From contig OX326960.1 in assembly GCA_946800325.1 (NCBI GenBank), positions 16,330,393-16,394,392 on the forward strand: a DNA stretch of 64,000 bases, given 5' to 3'. The stretch comes from Luzula sylvatica. Its lineage: Eukaryota; Streptophyta; Magnoliopsida; Poales; Juncaceae. A program made the translations under genes and the position numbers. This document shows, one piece after another, positions 10,670-21,721 of the stretch. Position 1 is the first letter of the stretch. Every line of letters begins with the position of its first letter. Under the pieces are notes generated by a model. It was not told the origin of the DNA. It made no database searches and saw nothing but the letters and a program-made list of their open reading frames with translations.

Positions 10670-11814
10670 GATACAAGGTTGAAGTTTTAATCAATTCGAA
10701 TTCGATTAATCAAAACTCAACAAGAACGGAACACAAGTTCTTACACGAAGAAACAATTACATCAATATTATCCTCTAATTCTCTGTCTTCTCTCTATTTA
10801 TAATGCGACAAAACTATAAAAGAAATTACTAACTACACCCGGTGCACCACGCACCTCGTGAACCGAGAAATAATTTGCAATTAAACCCCTTATTTATTAT
10901 TAATGACCCATGTACCCTCGGGTCATGACAACATCCTCCGCCAGTCGAATCGCTCTTCAATTGCCGGACGGTCTTCTCATGAACGCTTTCTCTCTCTGTG
11001 ATATTTTCTCCAAATTCGCCCCTTCAAACCCTAATTTTTTCGTCTTAGCTGATCCTACTTATGGGGCATGCTGCTTGGCCGATACTGCTGCCTTGTCTCT
11101 CTCGGCAGATTTGTTGGTACACTACGGCCATAGTTGTCTCTACCAGTTACATCTTCTTTTCTTCCTGTATTATACGTCTTCGTCGATATAAGAGTGGATG
11201 CCTCTAGATTGGTTAAAACAATTCAGAATTGCTTTCCTGAAACGTCCACACCAATTGCTATTGCTGGTACGATACATTTCGTTTCAGCAGTACACGCTGC
11301 TCGTGAGATTTTATTATCTAATGGGTACGATCAAATTCATGTACCACAATCTAAGCCTCTATCTCCTGGCGAGGTACTGGGTTGCATTGCACCAACTGTA
11401 CCGAAATCAAAAAATATCGAGACGTTGATTTTTGTAGCTGATGGAAGGTTTCATCTCGACGCATTTATGATTGCAAACCCTAAAATTAAGGCTTTCAGAT
11501 ACGACCCTTTCTCTGGCGTGTTGGTTTTGAAACAATATGATAATGAAGGTATGAAAAAGGCAAGAAAAGATGCAATATTGAAGGCTAGAAAAGCCAAGAA
11601 TTGGGGAATTGTACTCGGTACTCTAGGTAGACAAGGGAGCATGAAGGTTTTAGATAGGTTTTGGAACATATGGAAGAGAAGGGATTTGATTTCACAATAG
11701 TGCTCATGTCTGAAATATCTCCTCAAAGAATCGAGCTTTTTGAGGATTCAGTCCATGCTTGGGTTCAAATTGCATGCCCTAGGCTTTCCTTCAAGTTCAA
11801 AAGAAAACATTATT

Positions 11815-13935
11815 TAACAACCATATACGATTAAATTTAACAGAATATACGATTGAATTTAATAAAATATAGTTAATTATGCGATGAACACGATCATTAA
11901 TTTCAAATAATTCAGCAAAATATATTATTGAATTTAGCAAAATATACGATTAAATTTAACATAATATACGATTGAATTTACTAAAATATAGTTAATTATC
12001 CGATGAACACGATCATTAATTTCATATAATCAGCAAAATATATTATTGAATTTAGCAAAATATATGATTAAATTTAACAGAATATACGATTGAATTTACT
12101 AAAATATAGTTAATTATGCGATGAACACGATCATTAATTTCATATAATTCAGCAAAATATACGATTAAATTTAACAAAATATACGATTGAATTTACTAAA
12201 ATATAGTTAATTATTCGATGAACACGATCATTAATTTCAAATAATTCAGCAAAATATATTATTGAATTTAGCAAAATATACTATTAAATTTAACAGAATA
12301 TACGATTGAATTTACTAAAATATAGTTAATTATCCGATGAACACGATAATTAATTTCATATAATCAGCAAAATATATTATTGAATTTAGCAAAATATATG
12401 ATTAAATTTAACAGAATATACGATTGAATTTACTAAAATATAGTTAATTATCCGATGAACACAATCATTAATTTCATATAATTCAGCAAAATATATTATT
12501 GAATTTAGCAAAATATATGATTGAATTTAGAAAAATATATGATTTAATTTAGCAAAATATAGTTAATTATCTGATGAATATGATCATTAATTGGATATAA
12601 TTCAGCAAAATATATTATTAAATTTAGCAAAATATACGATAGAATTTACCAAAATATACGATTGAATTTACCAAAATATACGATAGAATTTACCAAAATA
12701 TACGATTGAATTTACCAAAATATAGTTAATTATCTGACGAACATGATTATTAATTTCATATAATTCAGTAAAATATATTATTGAATATAGCAAAATATAC
12801 AATTGAATTTAGCAAAATGTACGATTGAATTTACCAAAATATAGATAATTATTCGATGAACATGATCATTAATTTCATATAATTCAGCAAAATATATTAT
12901 TGAATGTAGCAAAATATACGATAGAATTTACCAAAATATACGTTTGAATTTACCAAAATATAGTTAATTATCTGACGAACATGATCATTAATTTCATATA
13001 ATTCAGCAAAATATATTATTGAATTTAGCAAAATATACGATTAAATTTAACAGAATATACGATTGAATTTACTAAAATATAGTTAATTATCTGATGAACA
13101 CGATCATTAATTTCATATAATCAGCAAAATATATTATTGAATTTAGCAAAATATACGATTACATTTAGCAAAATATAAGATTGAATTTAGAAAAATATAG
13201 TGAATTACCCGATGAACATGATCATTAATTTCATATAATTCGGCAGAATATATTATTGAATTTAGCAAAATATACGTTTGAATCTAGCAAAATATACGAT
13301 CGAATTTAGCAAAATATAGTTAATTACCCATTGAACATAATCATTAATTTCATATAATTCAACAAAATATATTATTGAATTTATCAAAATATACGATTGC
13401 ATTTAGCAAAATATACAATTGAATTTAGCAAAAAATAATTAATTATCTGATGAACATGATTATAAACTTTATATAATCCAGCAAAATATACGATTGAATT
13501 TAGCAAAATATACGATTGAATTGACAAAATATAGTTAATTACCCGATGAACATGATCATTAATTTCATATAATTCAGCAAAATCTATTATTAAATCTAGC
13601 AAAATATACGATTGAATTTAGTAAAAATATAGTTAATTATCCGATGAACATGATCTTTAATTTCTTATAATTCAGCAAAATATATGATTGAATTTAGCAA
13701 AATACACGATTGAATTTAGCAAAAAATATTTTTTATTTCATATAATTCAGAAAAAATATATTATTGAATTTAGCAAAATATACGATTGAATCTAGCAAAA
13801 TATATGATTTAACCAAGCAAAATATAGTTTTGATTTCATAAAATTCAGAAAAATATATTAATGAATTTAACAAAATATACGATTGAATCTATCGAAATAT
13901 ATGATTGAATCTAACAAAACATAGTTAATTCTTCA
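11815..13935 (+). repeat. 2.1-kb higher-order minisatellite
   Basis: A roughly 22-bp monomer (AAAATATACGATTGAATTTAGC and variants) is repeated throughout and organised in higher-order units of about 120-145 bp. Each unit is closed by a spacer containing ATAGTTAATTATCCGATGAAC, cut here at 20 bases or so, followed by ATCATTAATTTCATATAATT. About 15 higher-order units can be followed, diverging towards the right end. It abuts the truncated DPH1 C-terminus directly. There is no coding potential. Confidence 0.93.
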
Positions 13936-14731
13936 CGTAATAAAATAAATAAAAAATTCTAATAAAGCAAATGAAATATTTATAAGGGTTATTTTGTAAA
14001 AATGTATCTTTGACAAAAATTCCAATAAAGCAAATGAAATATTTAGAAATAACAGTGAGTAATTATGGTTTCTCAACTCTTAAAGCCCCTCTTATCACCA
14101 AAGCAAGTATATGATTTTTCTGCACTCAAATGGGTATTTTCATCATTAACAAGATAAATTTAAAAAGTGCGTGGTTTATGAAAAAAATCCTATTTATTAA
14201 ACAAAATAAAATTAGAAACTAAAAAATATAAGGAACCAACAAAAGTTGCTCCAAAAAGCAAAAAAACGCAAGCAAGCTCACTATCCCTAATATCCATACA
14301 TCTTGACAAACCCTGCAAATTCAAACAAAACTACAAAGAAGCCCATATTATTTCTAAATTACAAAAAAGCCCCAAAATTATCGTTATCATGTTTGTTCCG
14401 TTGATACCGTACCGGTACCGCCAACATTCCCTCTTCGTCTCGTACCGGTCTGGCGCGGCAAGCGAAGCAAAGTGACAGGAAAATTCTTGACTTCTTGTTT
14501 GCACACGTCGCCAGTCTTGTCACCTTTGACGGTAAACCATTTTATCGCACACTCATCATGGGCTAAAGCTAGTTCAGTCTTGCAAGTACTCCTTTTTTAG
14601 GGTTTCGCCAAATGCAGTTAGTTCGACGAAACAAACTCGACAGAACGCTACCTCTTCAGGTATATCCTTTCCTCCATCATCTAAAATAAAAAATTACGTT
14701 TAAGTCCCTGTATTTTTTGAAAATTAGTGAG
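13936..14731. other. Spacer with GC-rich island and possible lone exon
   Basis: AT-rich DNA to 14390, then a GC-richer stretch (14390-14600). At 14612-14659 an ATG opens MQLVRRNKLDRTLPLQ followed by GTATAT, a plausible donor site. No continuation is recognisable downstream. This may be the remnant of a gene start truncated by repeats. Confidence 0.3.
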
Positions 14732-15310
14732 TTAGGAAAAAAAATATAAAACATTGAAATAATTTCATGATAAACTAATATGAAGATAAAATAATAATAA
14801 CTGGAAATTAATTTAAATCAGAACTGAACAAATCGAGCTTATGCGTTGATAGCCCGACGAATCACAAAGGAAGGCAGCAGCAGAAATGGCGAAATCGAGG
14901 TCGCAAACCATGTCGAATGAAATTGGTTATCCTTCTTTTCTCACAGAAAACAAACCATGATAAAATACGCGTCGTAAATCTGAAAATGGGCAGAAATTAA
15001 ACCCGAGGAGTGAATAATGAGGAGGAAAAAAAAATATAAAACAGTGAAATAATTTTATAATAAACTAACATTAAGATAAGAGAATAATAATTGGAAATTA
15101 AATTAAACCAGAAATTGCCAAAATGAGCTTAGGCGTTGATGGCCCGAATCGCAAAGGAAGGTTGCACCAGAAATGACAAAATTGTCGCAAACCATGCCGA
15201 ATCAAATTGGTTATCTTTCCTTTCTCATAGAATACAAACCATGCCAAAATATGCGTCGCAAAGCTGAAAATTGGCAAGCAAATAAACCTGATTAGTGAAT
15301 AATTAGGAAA
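14732..15310 (+). repeat. Two-copy tandem repeat of about 285 bp
   Basis: The units start near 14732 and 15024 with AGGAAAAAAAATATAAAAC. Both contain GCAAACCATG and CGTTGATRGCCCG, with about 80% identity. No coding potential. Confidence 0.85.
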
Positions 15311-15481
15311 AAACCATCAATCAGTAAAAGAATATCCTATATTAAATTACCAAAAATCAACAAAATTGATCAAAACCAATTGAATGGGCGATTATGCAAG
15401 TCCAGAATTTGTTTTTTTTTGCTTCAATAGTACAATTTGTTCAATGGGCTTGCAGAAATTATACAAAATTTGTAACGAGTT

Positions 15482-16470
15482 TGATGGGAATTCTATCCGT
15501 CCCCGGGCCCGCGCAGCGGATATGTAGGCCCGGTCCGGTTTCCTTAATCCAAGATCACGCCATGACTTCGAAGGGTACGATGCAAATAAGAAGATTAGAT
15601 TCATACCAGTACAAAATTGATTGCACACGACGGGTTGATTACTATTCTTCTTTCTCCTGTCACGTTGGTGACAATCCGCGCGTCCCACACCACGTGTCTT
15701 TCACCGCTCGTTGACCGTCTTCTCTCTCCCTCGAGTTGATCACAACCGAAGAGCCACAAGTGTCGCTCCTCTACTTGTATCCATCGTGAGTCGGAGTTCG
15801 TCGGTCGTGGGTGCAACTGCCTAGACGATGCACCGGCGAACTTGCTTGATCGATTGATTCTTTATACCGGAAAACTCCTTTTCTCGGTTCTCTCTCTTTA
15901 CACCATTTCACTCTCTAGAAAGATGTCTCTCTACAATTCTGGAATATTCTGAATAATTCGAATGATTGGACTGAATGAAACATACTTTGATGAGAGAGAA
16001 TTATCCTATTTATATCATATAGGATTATGATTGGCCAAAAGACATGTATATCCGATATACACTCTTTCACACAGTAAGTTGCATGAACCTGTTCAGTATT
16101 CTGTCCATACGAAATTGGTAAATTCCTTTGACAGACAATCAACCTACACGAAAGTTGTAGATAATCTTATTATCTACCCAACCCAATTTGGCCTGACCCA
16201 ATTAGAGTTCGTATGCAAAAGTTATGACTGTTTTACTAACTGTATGTCATACTGTTGTACCTTTTCGGTATTTCATAGAAATGACTTATACTTCGTTCAT
16301 ATGAAATATATTTCTATATGAAGGTTGTAGATAATCTTATTATCTATCTAACCCAATTTGAACCATTCAAATTGGATTTTCCTACTGAAAGATATGACCA
16401 CGAATGCACGCTTAAATTCGTTTATCCTTGTGTACACTTTTACGGTTGATCCGAAACTGTATTTCCTTCA
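15482..16470 (-). mobile_element. Solo LTR with 5-bp target duplication
   Basis: A TG...CA bounded 989-bp sequence is flanked by the direct repeat GAGTT (15477-15481 and 16471-16475). A second member at 39675-40693 is followed on the minus strand by a primer-binding site, which fixes orientation as minus. Consistently, a TATA box reads GATATAAATAGG on the minus strand at about 16006-16020. No internal region remains, so this is a product of LTR-LTR recombination. Confidence 0.92.
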
Positions 16471-16707
16471 GAGTTTGCAATTTTGATGAAATAATTAATC
16501 AAACAATTGGTTAAAGACTTAAAATTAGCAATAACAATAACCAAAGGGAGACCGAAAACACCAAAACCCTAAATATTAACATAGCTGAGAAGTATGAGAA
16601 GTAGCATGGGCCAAAAACATTCAAAAAAGCAAGCCGAGCAAACCCTAGATACCAATTTTTATCAAAAAGTACAGGAAAAAACAACAAATCAGAGAAGCGG
16701 TGCTCAC

Positions 16708-16781
16708 CAGCATCGTCGGCACAGAGAATTGACCCATTCGAGCAGATTCAGTCTGCCATAAATCGTCGGCAGCGTCGCCAT
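16708..16781 (-). CDS. Possible first exon of a truncated gene
   Basis: On the minus strand AAAAATGGCG (a strong plant start context) opens MATLPTIYGRLNLLEWVNSL and continues to a GTGAGC donor after 16708. The upstream 16782-17010 is GC-richer and GA-rich like a leader and promoter. I find no second exon: downstream on this strand lies the solo LTR. I recognise no family from 24 residues. Confidence 0.25.
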
Positions 16782-17103
16782 TTTTGCGGAAAAGCTCAAT
16801 TCGTCTACGAAGGTAGGGTTCTTGGCTTGAGCGTCGCACTACTCGTCAGTTAGCCTCCACCAGCGACACCGTCAGAGAGAGGAGAGAAAGCACCATCATT
16901 AGTTCGCTTCCCGCCTGCTCCGCCCCGCGGCGCCCTGATTTTTTCACTCGCCGGAGAAGAAAGAAGAGGAGATCGGAGACAGAGAGAAGGAAGGAAGGCG
17001 AGAGCGTGAGAAATGAAGTAATGAAGTTGAATAATTACAAAAATACCCCTCCGTCTCATGGATTCGATTTCTGGATTCTTTTTCTGGATTCTCCTTAGCA
17101 CGC

Positions 17104-17105
<2 letters not shown>

Positions 17106-17175
<70 letters not shown>
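17106..17175. repeat. (TA)n microsatellite
   Basis: About 35 TA units directly abut the left end of the TIR element at 17176. Confidence 0.97.
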
Positions 17176-17177
<2 letters not shown>

Positions 17178-18430
17178 GCCGGTTCCATTGAGATCTTATT
17201 TTGAGTCCAAATATGAACCATAGATTAAGATTTGATGGATGGCTGATATTTAATCCTGAATTTTCCATGTTGCCTATTATTTTCCTGCCCAAGATTTCAA
17301 TTTGTGTCCGAATCTGTTGACTTGCAAAAAAAAAAAAATCTGATGTTTGTAAGTTTCCTTGTTTACACAGTATTGTCTTTCTCCTAATTTCTTATGGTCT
17401 TTCTCCTAATTTCTTTCACGCTCCTATAAGGATTTTTATGCATTCAGCCAAGCTTAGGGATTTTCATGTACTTAATTAGCCATTTACCTTTTAACTCGCT
17501 AATACTTGAGACTTAATTACGTTTTTGTACAACCTATCCTGACCAAATAATTGTTTCATAAAATTTGTACCAGACAGAAAAAGGCACAAACAGAATCCTT
17601 TGTACATTTATTCCTGTTTTATATTATTTGACAAATAAAATTAGATCTCGATCAAAGTAAAAGATGCATAAAGAATACTGGTATCTGTTCTTCTTTTTTA
17701 TGCATATCAGCCGCTTATTTCTGAGCCAGTCGCAAAAAAAATGTACCTAATGACCTAAAACCAAACAACTCATCATTCTCTATTCTTGATTAGTGTGATA
17801 ACTGATTAGTACTTCAAATTTTCAATTCGAGTAAATATAATGACCTCAAATGTGCAATTATGCCTCAATTAGATTAAGCTTTTATTTGCCCTTTTCGATA
17901 ATTAGTCCGTTTTGGTCTTAATTGTGCAATAGCAAAAAAAGAAAGAACAATAAAGTGATAAATATAATGAGAAAAAGTTAAATGGAAAATCCCTTGTCCT
18001 CTACAAAGCTAATAGCCGTCAAATCATAATTGTACATGATCTGACAACCAGGTTGTGTCTCGCTGAGCAATAGCCCCGACTACACGTTCGATGAGTAACT
18101 GGTGGTCGATCTGATCTCACACCTCTCGTGGTACGTCCTGAAGATGACCAAGGATGTGTCTCGTTGACAGGATGCTGTTCCCTAACCGTTAATATGACCT
18201 GAGAAACAGAGAGAAAGAGAGGGAGATGAGATAACAAATAAGGAATGAATCGTACGATCAGGAGTTTGGTTTGATAGGGCATAAGTTTCGGGCAGAGGAA
18301 AAGTATTGTTTTGATTTTCTGGGTAGTTTTTTAAATCACTTAAATCTGGACCATTCATCATTCTTAAATCAAAGATTAAGATTTGGACTCAAAATAAAAT
18401 CTCGAAATAAGATCTCAATGGAACCGGCCC
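17176..18430. mobile_element. 1.25-kb TIR element inserted in (TA)n
   Basis: The left end GGGCCGGTTCCATTGAGATC is repeated in inverse at 18411-18430. The match extends imperfectly about 65 bp (TTTTGAGTCCAAAT and AGATTAAGATTTG words), with an 18-bp insertion in the right arm. It is flanked by (TA)n on both sides, as described for the rice Micron elements that insert in TA microsatellites. No transposase ORF is present, so it is non-autonomous. The interior 17300-18260 shows nothing recognisable. Confidence 0.75.
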
Positions 18431-18431
18431 C

Positions 18432-18455
18432 ATATATATATATATATATATATAT
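18432..18455. repeat. (TA)n microsatellite, right border of 11-kb block
   Basis: A short TA run directly after the TIR element. The following ATCATCGTAGCCGT matches ATCATCAGTAGTCGT at 59108-59123 in the third copy, where it is joined directly to the sequence left of 7370. Confidence 0.9.
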
Positions 18456-18800
18456 CATCGTAGCCGTGATGATTTTTCACATGATAATTTTTCACATATA
18501 ATATTTTGCTTTTCTAATTACTAATAATTATTGCTCAATAAAAACATCATAATCAAATTTTAAAATCGAAATATAAATTAAATATAATTAAGTTGCATGA
18601 CACAAAATTTAAGACCTAAAAATATACAATCAAGAAAATTTATTTTACTAATTAACTAGAACCCAAACTGCGAATTAGTGATATCATGTGAACTAAAAAT
18701 ATTAATATATGCATTAAAAATGAAGAAAATCGAAGAAAAATCATCAAAAGAAAAGAACAAATATCGTGCTAATTCAGCAAATAAATTGTGTTAAATCTTA
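18456..18800. other. Spacer homologous to third copy
   Basis: Colinear with about 59115-59400 (shared ATATAATTAAGT and TATGCATTAAAAAT words). No gene. Confidence 0.7.
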
Positions 18801-18839
18801 AATTCAACAAGAAAATCGAACCAACAGTGTATGTGTGTG

Positions 18840-18841
<2 letters not shown>

Positions 18842-18888
<47 letters not shown>
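18842..18888. repeat. (GA)n microsatellite
   Basis: About 23 uninterrupted GA units following a (GT)n-like TGTATGTGTGTGTATG. Confidence 0.97.
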
Positions 18889-18893
<5 letters not shown>

Positions 18894-18916
18894 AATTATT
18901 TGGGATTTTTGAACTG

Positions 18917-19250
18917 TATCAATTTGCAAAAATAGATCCGGCCTTTATCAATTTGCAGAAATAGCTAGAGACTGTTCTTACGTCCGACAGTCTGGCGAAA
19001 AAACTCAAACCCTAATAGTTGTCTTAATTCTCTGATTAAGCTCTTTTAATCTCTTTCGCCAGGCTGCCAGGCGAAAGAACGCAATTATCATGTGTGAGTT
19101 CCTAGGAAACACTGTGCGTCTGTTGAGCGCGTCTATTCAAACTCGTGTCTCTTTCGTCAGGCCCTCTCGTGCGTCTGTGAGCATCCTCTTTCGCCAGTCG
19201 AGCTACTTTTGCAAATTGGAAAAATGCGGACTTATTTTTACAAATTGGAC
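18917..19250. mobile_element. 330-bp deletion derivative of the PMD/CTTTCGCCAG element family
   Basis: 18920-18966 and 19201-19247 are imperfect inverted repeats (about 47 bp, both with CAATTTGC and ending in TAGCT). The right end shares TTTACAAATTGGACTTT with the right ends of the PMD elements (about 2490-2510 and 33890-33910). The interior carries the same palindromic modules: CTTTCGCCAGGCTGCCAGGC, then GAAAG, at about 19053-19077, with half modules at about 18997, 19153 and 19190. It also shares the sequence around GAAACACTGTG with 31005-31020. No PMD coding sequence remains. Confidence 0.7.
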
Positions 19251-19294
19251 TTTTGAAGAGGTTAAAGAGCAAAAAAAATTCATTATCTGGAGAC

Positions 19295-19540
19295 CCAATA
19301 ATACTAAATGATATAGGGATGATTATATGAATTTAATCATGAATTAAATTTCGGAATAATAACCCATATTTGATATAGGATTCAATCGCAAATTATATAA
19401 TTAACTAATCATTGTTGATTAAATGATTATCAATTATCTTGAGACCGGAAGACATTTTCATTATTTATCGTAATTTCATTGTAGAATAAAATATGCACAA
19501 ATAAAAATTAATTTGTAAATCATTAAGGTTATATATTAAA
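19295..19540 (+). repeat. Diverged extra copy of the DUF247 3' flank
   Basis: Homologous to 28870-29080 and 56645-56855 (AATACTAAATGAT, ATTTCGGAATAAT, ATTGTAGAATAAA in the same order). It implies an older third DUF247 locus whose gene is gone. Confidence 0.7.
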
Positions 19541-20289
19541 AGATTGTATCTATTGTTTATGAATAGAGATTCTTTCTAAGAAATTGGATGAAATAAAAAC
19601 TTTGGAATCTCTATCGTATTCAAATACAAATAGACAATAATCGACGAAACAAAAATTTCATAACCTATAATCGCAAGTATATGTTATATTTGTGTTATTG
19701 TTTTCACTACTTAAAAATATAAATAACTTCTTAAACCTATAAACATGTTTCGAATACTATCATTATATTTAGATTGTAAATTTAAAAATATCACCGCCAA
19801 ATAATTTTGAATTACATTTTTTCTAAATTAAATTTTAATATTATTTTCATTGTTTAATGTAATGTCGTGAATAATTTTCATTGTTTTGTTTATCAATAAT
19901 TTTTTTATCAGTATCTTATAATTGATTACGTGTTTTGAGTATGTAGGTTGTATTGTTCAATGTTTTTATATTTATATTGCATGAATTAGTGTGAGAAACA
20001 CTGATACCATACTAGTGGTTGTTTTCATAAAATTGTATTATATTTCAGATATTATTATTTGCTTAATATATGTATTATTTGAATTCAATTTAAATCAGTA
20101 TTAATTAATTATTTATTAATGATATGATTTTAATTATTATGTTAATTAAATCGATTGAAATATAGAGAATTCGGCAGGGAATATATTAGGGAGAACTAAA
20201 ATTTCTTTTTTTACTAACATGAATATAAAGTGGATGTTTTATTTTGTTCCAAGATTTCTCCGCCGAATTTTTTATATTTGAAACACTTA
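19541..20289. other. AT-rich spacer, nothing recognised
   Basis: No ORF, RNA or repeat structure I can support. The duplication with unit 2 begins at about 20290. Confidence 0.6.
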
Positions 20290-21721
20290 ATTAACATAAT
20301 AATTAAAAAATATATTACGAACAATTAATTAATATTGGTTAATTAATGATGTTTAGACTAATTAATTTTCCCTATTTTTAAAATCAGATGATACCGGATT
20401 TTAAAAATCAGTTTTTCTTAATTTTGGAATATTTTTCAATTGAATTATTTTTCGATTTTTTTTCCAAACAGAGTTTCTGAAATGCTCCATATATGAATGT
20501 AACCAATACTTGTGTGACATAATACAATTTACAATTTGTATTTAAAATGATTTTAAAATACATGTTAAAACAGGTAATTCCAAACTTAAAATTCTATACT
20601 GCAAGTGTAATTTTTTTTTATAATACATTCTTTTTTAATATATCAAAAAAAAAAGTATTGTGGCAAAAATTTCACACGTACTCACAATTGTCATACATAG
20701 TTGTGTATAATCATATCAAATAATTATTTTCTTTCTTATAATCTGTTTTCTCTCTCATATGTACTCACAATTGTCATACAACATTTTCTTTCTTAGCATA
20801 TAAGAGATGAAATATTGATTTGAGCACACATATCGAGGATAATTATCATATGTAAATTGCAGAATATCTCCTTAACATGCATACATATTCATGAGTAATG
20901 ATAAACAAAAACTGATCACAAATTTTACACAATTGTACAAAATTATTGATTCGTAGTAAAAGACAACAATTCAAAAAGAGCCTACAATGACTTCAAAGTT
21001 TTGATTTCGTCCAATTTCTTAAAAAGAATTATCTATTCATAAACTATGGATATGATTTTTCTTTTAAATATCAAATTAGAATTAGAATCAATATTTATAA
21101 TATTTATTTATTTTTTGAGATTATTGTGCTTTTGTTATTTTGTTGAATTAACATACTGAAAATATAATTCATGCTTATACTTCAATATAATATTTTCTAT
21201 TTTATTTTATAGTTATCCATCATTGATTTTTTTCCAAAATATTTTTTTTGAAAAGTACGATTTTTATTTACAAAATAAACACTTTTAGATATATCAAAAT
21301 ATCAAATATGAAATACTTTCAATAGGGACATTTTTTTAAAATAAATATGGTTTTCTAAGATTTAATAATAAAATATGATATTTTATGTTTTCTTAAATAA
21401 TACAAATGTTGGGTATGTAAATAATAAATGATGCAACCGGAAGTAGTATAACAAGTAATGTTAATAATTTTACAAACTCTCAACCTACCTTTGAAAGGTC
21501 GAGAAGCGTTAATTTGGGATAAATTTGATATTGATTAGATTTTGAGAGGAGATATTTGATATTAACATATTTGCAGGGACATATTCGATATTTGGGACTT
21601 TACCAGGGATATACTAGAAATTATCCCATAATTATATGTAAAAGAATGAAAAAACTGTAGTTTACTATTTACAATCTGTACCCAAGATTAGCTCCCCGGT
21701 TCGCCCTAGCATAAGTATTTA

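Larger units (their letters stand above)
8527..10888 (+). mobile_element. Insertion with about 215-bp inverted LTR-like ends
   Basis: 8527-8750 and 10670-10888 are inverted copies of each other. The left end carries a TATA box (about 8614, ATTATAAATAGAGAG) and is followed at about 8813 by GGTATCAGAGCC, the usual plant primer-binding site for initiator tRNA-Met. That identifies the end as an LTR (about 8527-8809). The right copy is in the opposite orientation, which an intact LTR retrotransposon never shows. The simplest reading is a rearranged LTR element whose right LTR was inverted or came from a second, opposed element. No polymerase domains are present. I found no clear target duplication. 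Confidence 0.6.
7904..11793 (+). pseudogene. DPH1: DPH1 (diphthamide synthase subunit 1) pseudogene
   Basis: DPH1 with DPH2 transfers the 3-amino-3-carboxypropyl group to a histidine of eEF2, the first step of diphthamide synthesis. Recognisable pieces in order are an N-terminus from ATG 7904 (MDPSTSSS, then PKRFIYSQIP), IALQLPDGLLM, DPTYGACCLAD (first iron-sulphur cysteine region), HYGHSC, VPQSKPLSPGEVLGC (second cysteine region), VADGRFHLDAFMIANP and GTLGRQG. The gene is broken in several ways. A 40-45 bp partial duplication shifts frame near 8030. A segment of about 190 bp is present three times (8130-8322, 8323-8512, 10926-11125). A 2.4-kb insertion lies between copies two and three. A one-base loss shifts frame near 11143, another shift occurs near 11660, and homology ends about 11793, before the third cysteine region. 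What follows is minisatellite. No intron is evident in the preserved parts. Confidence 0.88.

Noticed and set aside
8527..10888. Ordinary LTR retrotransposon
   Set aside because: The terminal repeats are inverted, not direct, and no polymerase domains are present.
8527..10888. Mutator-like element with long TIRs
   Set aside because: A TATA-bearing end followed by a primer-binding site fits an LTR better, and no 9-bp duplication was found.
11815..13935. CRISPR-like array
   Set aside because: Repeats are contiguous AT-rich monomers in a plant nuclear context, without unique spacers or cas genes.
17095..17292. Open frames of Ile-Tyr repeats across the TA tract
   Set aside because: Translation of a TA microsatellite; no start context or family.
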